From assembly GCF_963576545.1 (NCBI RefSeq), contig NC_083638.1, forward strand, positions 8,804,022 to 8,868,021: a DNA stretch of 64,000 nt, given 5' to 3'. The notes beneath the pieces were generated by a model. That model was not told where the DNA came from and did not search any database. It saw only the letters and a program-made list of their open reading frames with translations. This document shows positions 58,101 to 64,000 of this stretch, piece after piece (position 1 is the stretch's first letter; every line of letters begins with the position of its first letter). The DNA comes from Limanda limanda. Its lineage: Eukaryota; Chordata; Actinopteri; Pleuronectiformes; Pleuronectidae. Made by a program: the position numbers and the translations under genes.

Positions 58101-58489
58101 GGGACAAAGACGTGTTCAGGTGATCCACAGGCTGATTGGCGCCCGGCTAATGGAGAGGACACCGTGACCTCTGAGGCTGTCAGGTGCCAAACCAGCCTGT
58201 TAATTATGCATCCGGACACTTGGCCGCCGCTGGAGCCAATCTGCCGCCGCCTGTGTGGCGTCTACACATGCAGGCCCCCAAAAAATTCACTAGAGCTGCA
58301 TCAGGCACGCTCTGAACTCTGGATATTTTCTTAACATTTTCCGTATGTGAGAAGGCAAATGTCCGAGTGAGTTGCTACAGACATTTTCCGGAACCTTTCC
58401 TGCCAGTCCCTTATTAAAAAGTGAGACCAATGGATGCAAAAGTGGGAAAAAAAACTCCAAAGAGAATGCAAATATCTTTAGATGAAAAA

Positions 58490-58690
58490 GAGTTTCAATA
58501 CATGAAGAGGACGCCGGCTAAAATGTCAACTTGGAAAGACGAGGAGATTTGAGAGCTTGTGGCGATACATCATGTCCTGCCCCATGCTGGCTCCACCAAG
58601 ACGCCACCATGTTGTTGTGAACGCATCTGTCCCAGACAATCTCCTATTGGCTCTTCACATTTGACAAGTAAACATTAATAAAAGTAAATA
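58490..58690 (+). repeat. Dispersed repeat family X, copy 4
   Basis: GAAGAGGACGCCGGCTAAAA, TGTCAACTTGG, ATCATGTCCTGCCCC and TTGTTGTGAACGCATCTGTC with GACAATCTCCTATTGGCTCT, in the same order as copy 2. Confidence 0.6.
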
Positions 58691-58768
58691 TTCTGGATAT
58701 TTTCCAGTGATTCTGCCTGGAACTGGTTTAACATGAAGACTCATCAATGCTGCTGTTCCTTGAGTGCA

Positions 58769-58771
<3 letters not shown>

Positions 58772-58861
<90 letters not shown>
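58772..58861. repeat. (GT)45 microsatellite
   Basis: 90 bp without interruption, equal longest in the window. Confidence 0.97.
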
Positions 58862-58863
<2 letters not shown>

Positions 58864-58988
58864 CAGCCTGAACTGACTCTGTCCTTTGCAAAATCAGAGT
58901 GGGAGGTACTTCACTTCTTAAAGGTGTGTCAAATGTCCATACTTCCGCAAGTCAGGATTTCATTGTTGAGCCATGTTGACCCTCAATT

Positions 58989-59038
58989 CCTTCCTTCCTT
59001 TATGCCTTCCTTGCTTCCTTCCTAGCTTCCTTCCTTCC
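58989..59038. repeat. Imperfect (CCTT)n tetranucleotide repeat
   Basis: TTCCTTCCTTCCTTTATGCC and following CTTCCTT units over about 50 bp. Confidence 0.8.
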
Positions 59039-59573
59039 ATGCATATCACTTGTTCTCCTGCCATTCTTCACATTGAACATGCATTGTGAGCGTATTTGTC
59101 TTTGACCTGTTGCCCTTCACCCCGTCCCCCTTGTATGGAGGCGTAAGCTAATACTGATGTTTCTACTGCTCTATCCACTCCTCCCCCTCCTCCTCACTCA
59201 CCACCTTCTCCTCCATAATCCGTCCTCGTCGTTCTTTAATTGCTCCCCGTGTAGGCCTAATCTGCCTCCTCCCCCTTTGTCTCCGTCCAACATCTCCTTA
59301 TTTGCCTCAGCTTCAGATGGTCTGGTGGATAGGCTAATTTCTGGCTCCTTTATCACCTACTACAATCAGACATCTAGTGCAGGATTGTGTGTGTGTGTGT
59401 GTGTGATATTCTCTGTGTGTGTGTGTGGCCTGTTTGGTTGTTGCATTGTTAGAGGCGATGCCTGCCAACACTATTTCTTTTAGACAGACAAAAGCCTTGT
59501 TTTGGATGAGCCGTGTTTATTGTTCATGCTGACATCGCTTTTATGACAGAATGACTAATGAGTACAGTCTAGT

Positions 59574-59576
59574 GCG

Positions 59577-59618
<42 letters not shown>
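59574..59618. repeat. (GT)n microsatellite
   Basis: About 45 bp with a GCG interruption at each end. Confidence 0.95.
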
Positions 59619-59619
<1 letters not shown>

Positions 59620-62319
59620 CTAGCATAAACACTTTCAAAGACAATAGAAATTGGCAGCAGCCTAAAAGTCCTGGCAAAGTAAAATCTATGATGTGAAATG
59701 AGTTTGGTGTGAGCAAGGAGCAACTGAAGGACATTAACTCGCTGGATCCTACACAACTTTCAGTGAAGAAGAATCTTTGCTTTAACCTTTCATTGGCTTA
59801 CGCACACAACATGCAGCCTCTAATTGGGTCACTTCAGATTCAAGTGTAACTGTTGACGATGTGGACCTGTTTATACTATTGACGGAAGAATATGGACAGT
59901 TTGGAGGAGAATGTAGCCGTGATTCAGAGACACAGGAGTTTTCAATTTAGAACAAAAGATTGTCTCTGAAGTCTCTTCAGAGTGGAAAACAGAGTTCAGA
60001 CCAACAATGAGGGGCCAGAGTGTAAATAAGATGAATATAATTCATTTAATTATTTGTGACAGTGGCCAGAATGCGGCTCAAACCGCACTTTTCTGTCCAA
60101 ACTCGACGGAGCCAGAGAGAAAAACCAAGCCGGCCCGAACCTCACAGGCATTCAGATTTGTGTGTCTGACCCAAACCTGATTTCTTACCAATAACAGGGA
60201 GATGCTGTATAAAAAATAAAGTAGAACAGAAGATCCAATGTGACGAACCCGACCGAACCTGGACGGGGTCCAATGGGCTCTGATCGGGTATCTCCACTCC
60301 AATACTGGCTTTTCATAGGGCTTTTAATGGATTGGATATAATGGGCATGGTGTAATGTCTGAGGACATCTGAGGGTCAGTCGCATACCTCACTCCCAGAA
60401 AGGATGATGTCATAGAGGAGGAGGGAGGTTAACCAGATCTGGCTTTAGGTGGGGACTAGAACAAGGTCCAGTTTGATTCTAGCTGGAAAAAACTCCACAA
60501 TCTTTTACTCGAGATTAGAATTTCTACAACACACACATAATGAAAAATATTCAGAATGTTGATTACTGGTTCAAGAACATGTTACAGATGTTACAGATTC
60601 GGGCACAGATCAGCTGATAGTGCTTAGTTGGTAGATCCCAGAGCTATGAAAAGTTTTCAGCCATGTTATGAGTGTATTCCTCGTTTCCTGTGGTCGTCTT
60701 GGTTGATGTATTGGCCACACTGCCCCCTACAATTTCTGGTGGTATTGCTCCGTTTGTTATGTTTTGTGCACATCTCTAAGCTTTCAGAAGACTTTTCCTT
60801 TAAAAGCTTCCACCGACATACTTCCTGGCCCTTAAGTTTCTAATATTAACCCAAAAGCCAGAACTCTCAGACACTGGTATGGAGAGAACTGCTTTTTTTT
60901 CCTTCTTTCACGGCTTTCACCTTTTACCTGCTCAAACATAATGCCCATGAAAATATTCAAAAATAGCAGCGCATGCAAAGTATTTGTGTACAGCCACTGT
61001 TGATTCACATTGTTTGCAAATTTGCACACTGCACTGAGGGCGCACCGGGGGAGCGCAAAGATTAGAAGGAATCTGCAAATCCAGGGGAAGCAGAAATAGC
61101 AATCTCAAGTATTCACAGAGCTACAACAATGTATAAGGTGCTAAGGTGAAAGAGCAGCAAACGCCTCGGAGGGATTTAGAAGAGGTTTAGTCATTATAAA
61201 GGTGCACTTATATTTAAACAAGCTTATGCAAAGCAAAAATACTTATCGAACTATTTCTGCAAAGCAACTTGTTCTCATTGCAAAGCTTGACACGAATGTG
61301 GAAATCAAGCTCCAAGTATTGGTTCTCTTTGCATTCTTGTTGATCTTTGATTTTTGAACTGCACTTTGAGGGTATACGTGCTGCCCGCTCACAAGTTCAA
61401 AATAAAACTTTTAAAGTTTGGATAAGTCAGTCTCTTTCTTTGTCCTTTTTCTCACCATTCACACGAACCTCTCTTTCATCGGCAGCTGCGTGTGGACACA
61501 GCTGGATGCTAGAGAGCGGAGACCTTGCGTGAGAGAACAACTTATGAAAGTGGAAAGTTCGAAAAGTGACTTGTTTGATGATATAAGATCAAAGGAGGAA
61601 TAAGACGCTAAAGTGGGACAGAAAGTGAGTGAGAGGTCGAGTGAAAGTCTTCGTATTTATATCACAGGCGTGTTTCACTGCTATGTTTGCTGTTAATAAA
61701 TCTTTTCCATGTACTGACTATATGGTTGTTTCTATTCAGCAGCATTGTAGGAATAATTATTGGGTCGGTTAGAGCTGTTAATCACGACCTTTGATATTTG
61801 AGACTGATTTATTCATTGTTCATGCCTGACCTTTCTACTGGATTGCGCTCTGCATCCACTTAGAGAAACATAGAGCAAACTCGAGCTAAGCCTACATGGT
61901 ACATATTGCTTGTGAATAGCAGATGATATATATATAGATATCACGTGACACTGTATTCAGAAAGATTCAGCACTGGACTCAAATTGAGCCGGGGTTATCA
62001 TCGTAACTCTTCTGTCTTTTGGTTTTCTGGGCTTTTATTCTCCTTCTCATGATGGTTCATATTTCACCTAGATGGATGTTAATGTCTGGAATATCAGAGA
62101 AGCAGCAGCAAAAATCTTGTATCAAAAAGACACTGTTTTAATTCTGAGCTGCTCATACAAGCCTAATGTACTTTTCACTATCTGTTACGTTTTTGGGCGA
62201 CTGCCCCATGGGGAAACGTGACACTAACTGTTTACTACATGATCTTTTCTTTTGTCTGTCCATCCCATCCTTCCCAAAACCTCAAAAACAGCGTGTGGGA
62301 AATTTCTTCAAACGTTTGG

Positions 62320-62475
62320 TTGGACTCAATGATTGATATATTCCACTTTTATGGTGAAAGGTCAAGGTCGCTGTGACCTCACAGATACATTGTTAGCCTT
62401 GTGAACGCATTACCTCAGGAACTCCTCCAAGGAATCCTTTCAAATTTGGTTCAAATGTTCACTTGGATTAGAGGA
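62320..62475 (+). repeat. Fragment of a dispersed fish repeat
   Basis: The stretch TGGTGAAAGGTCAAGGTCGC then TGTGACCTCACAGATACATT, followed by GTGAACGCATTACCTCAGGA, is a motif that recurs in fish genomic DNA as I remember it. Only a fragment is present, without coding sequence. Confidence 0.45.
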
Positions 62476-64000
62476 TTAAATAATATCTGCCTTTTTCTTT
62501 AAATCAGTCACATTATGCTCTTTCAGCTTCTTTTTCCTCCAGTGTGTTGTATATTTAGGGGACTGATATCTTGAGTGTGAGCAATTTGGTGGTTTTTAAA
62601 CTTTCTTTAACCGTTTAAACAACTGTTCTGGTTGTTATTGATACACAAGGATCAGCTGCTTAGTCCTTCACATGTAACTATTATAGCACCACTCACCAAG
62701 AAGATACTGTTTAAACAGGGTAGTTGAGCTTTCTTATCAAAAGGTTTATTTGCCAGCATTATTAACTATTTCAGTCATTCCCTAGAGCACACCTACAGGC
62801 ATTTCTCACATGCTAAAATATTGCCTCAGCGCATACCAGTGATGGTGACGTGTTTTGTTTGGAGCCACAGCATGTACTGTGTAACCATGCATTATGAATT
62901 TCTTTAGCGGCCCATCCCTACTGCCATTTCTAAATACATTATTCCGGATGAAGCGCTTTTTTCCCCTTGTGTGAAAGCGTTTCCTCTGATGCAAAGAGCC
63001 AACGTCATCGGTAGAGACAGAAATAACGCAGATAATCTGCTTCAAATATTTATCCTCGGGGGAGACTCTGGAGGAAGTGCTGCTCTGCTCTGTGGCACCG
63101 CCGGCGTCCTGACGTTAGCACCCCCCATCTCATCTCAGGTCCACGAGCTAATACTACCTTCCACTGTCCAGATTTGTCAAAATACATTTGGAAATTTGGG
63201 ATAATTTCACTGGTTAAGCTTCTGCTGGCAGATTATTGGGGGGTTTCCTGCCACAATTTTACATAAAAACCCATTAGGACTCAGAATATATGAACTCATT
63301 AAACTCACAATAAAAATACAGTGAAAAATCAGCAAAAAAAAAAAACACAAGGTTGAATTCAAGGACGAATCGGCTCAGGGATGTTGCCAGGTGTATCTCT
63401 CTGGGTCTCTCTTTTTATCTCCCTCTCTGTTTCTCACACACACACACACACACACTCACACTCTTCCCACCTCGTCTTCAAAACCAGGCCAATCTCCTCC
63501 TGTCTGTGGAGATTGAGCTGCTCATCAGAGCCTGTTAATTACATCGTTCTCTGAAGGGATGACAAGTTAAGCCACTCTCCTTTCCTGGTTGGATCTGAGG
63601 CATGGAGGCGGGCCTTAAAGCTAATCTCAATAAGCTATAGGGCGGGAGGACACGTCTCCGTTGTCATCAGTCATCAACCATTCCTGCTATCGGTTGGCAG
63701 GAAATATCTGCTCTCATCTCCTGCCAGCTCCTTCAGGAATACTATCAAACTTAACCGTGTCCCCAACCTGGAAACTCATCCTCCAACCTCAGCGTCCATC
63801 CCTTACTCCTGTTCTATTACAGCATGAAAAACGACATGATTGCATTTTAACACAAGTCCTGATGCGATTGCTGCCTGGCTGAAATACATGATCCAAAAAA
63901 TGAGCAGTGATCTCAGCATGACCAAGCTATCGCAGTGTTTTCCCCAGGGTTGTGTTAAAATGCTCGTATTTGTACTCCTGTCATTGGCTGAAACGTCGTC

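Noticed and set aside
57611..58219. 202-codon minus-strand frame without simple repeats
   Set aside because: No domain, signal peptide or splice context is recognisable, and the opposite strand is also open over much of the span. A protein search would settle it: a significant match in another fish would reverse this.

Overview
This is a window of vertebrate genomic DNA, almost certainly from a teleost fish. The evidence is a split gene with GT-AG introns, compact coding introns of about 0.2-1.2 kb, very dense (CA)n/(TG)n microsatellites (about 15 arrays over 40 bp), and several miniature DNA transposons of types common in fish genomes. There is no prokaryotic, organellar or viral gene content. 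I cannot name the species.

The window holds one protein-coding gene that I can recognise, on the minus strand. It is a class 6 transmembrane semaphorin and the best match is sema6d. I could follow 19 coding exons from the start codon at 23955 down to the stop codon at 11568. All use GT-AG junctions and the phases agree throughout. Together they give 3351 nt, a multiple of three, coding for 1116 residues: signal peptide, Sema beta-propeller (exons 1-13), PSI domain (exons 13-15), two in-phase cassette-like juxtamembrane exons (16 and 17), one transmembrane helix (exon 18) and a long proline/serine-rich cytoplasmic tail (exons 18-19). A 3' UTR of about 2.7 kb probably ends near 8830. A non-coding leader is spliced onto the coding-start exon at 24003. 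Two candidate first exons lie at about 29.66-30.2 kb and 30.71-30.9 kb, the second below a GC-box/CCAAT-box CpG-rich promoter near 30.93-30.97 kb.

Layout: 1-8.8 kb is intergenic DNA downstream of the gene, with microsatellites and a hAT-like relic keeping a BED-type zinc-finger fragment at 5281-5719. 8.8-24.0 kb is the 3' UTR and coding part. 24.0-30.9 kb is the long first intron, alternative leaders and promoter. 31-64 kb is upstream intergenic DNA with no gene I can support; it holds microsatellites, a tandem duplication (31941-33045), a 27-bp perfect terminal-inverted-repeat element (43841-44330) and copies of an unnamed dispersed family.

The observation I find most interesting is the dinucleotide repeats placed against sema6d splice sites. 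Exon 2 has a (UG)45 tract 12 nt before its acceptor and a complementary (CA)9 tract just after its donor, and exon 14 has (UG)10 in place of a pyrimidine tract. I found no evidence of a wholly new multi-gene system.
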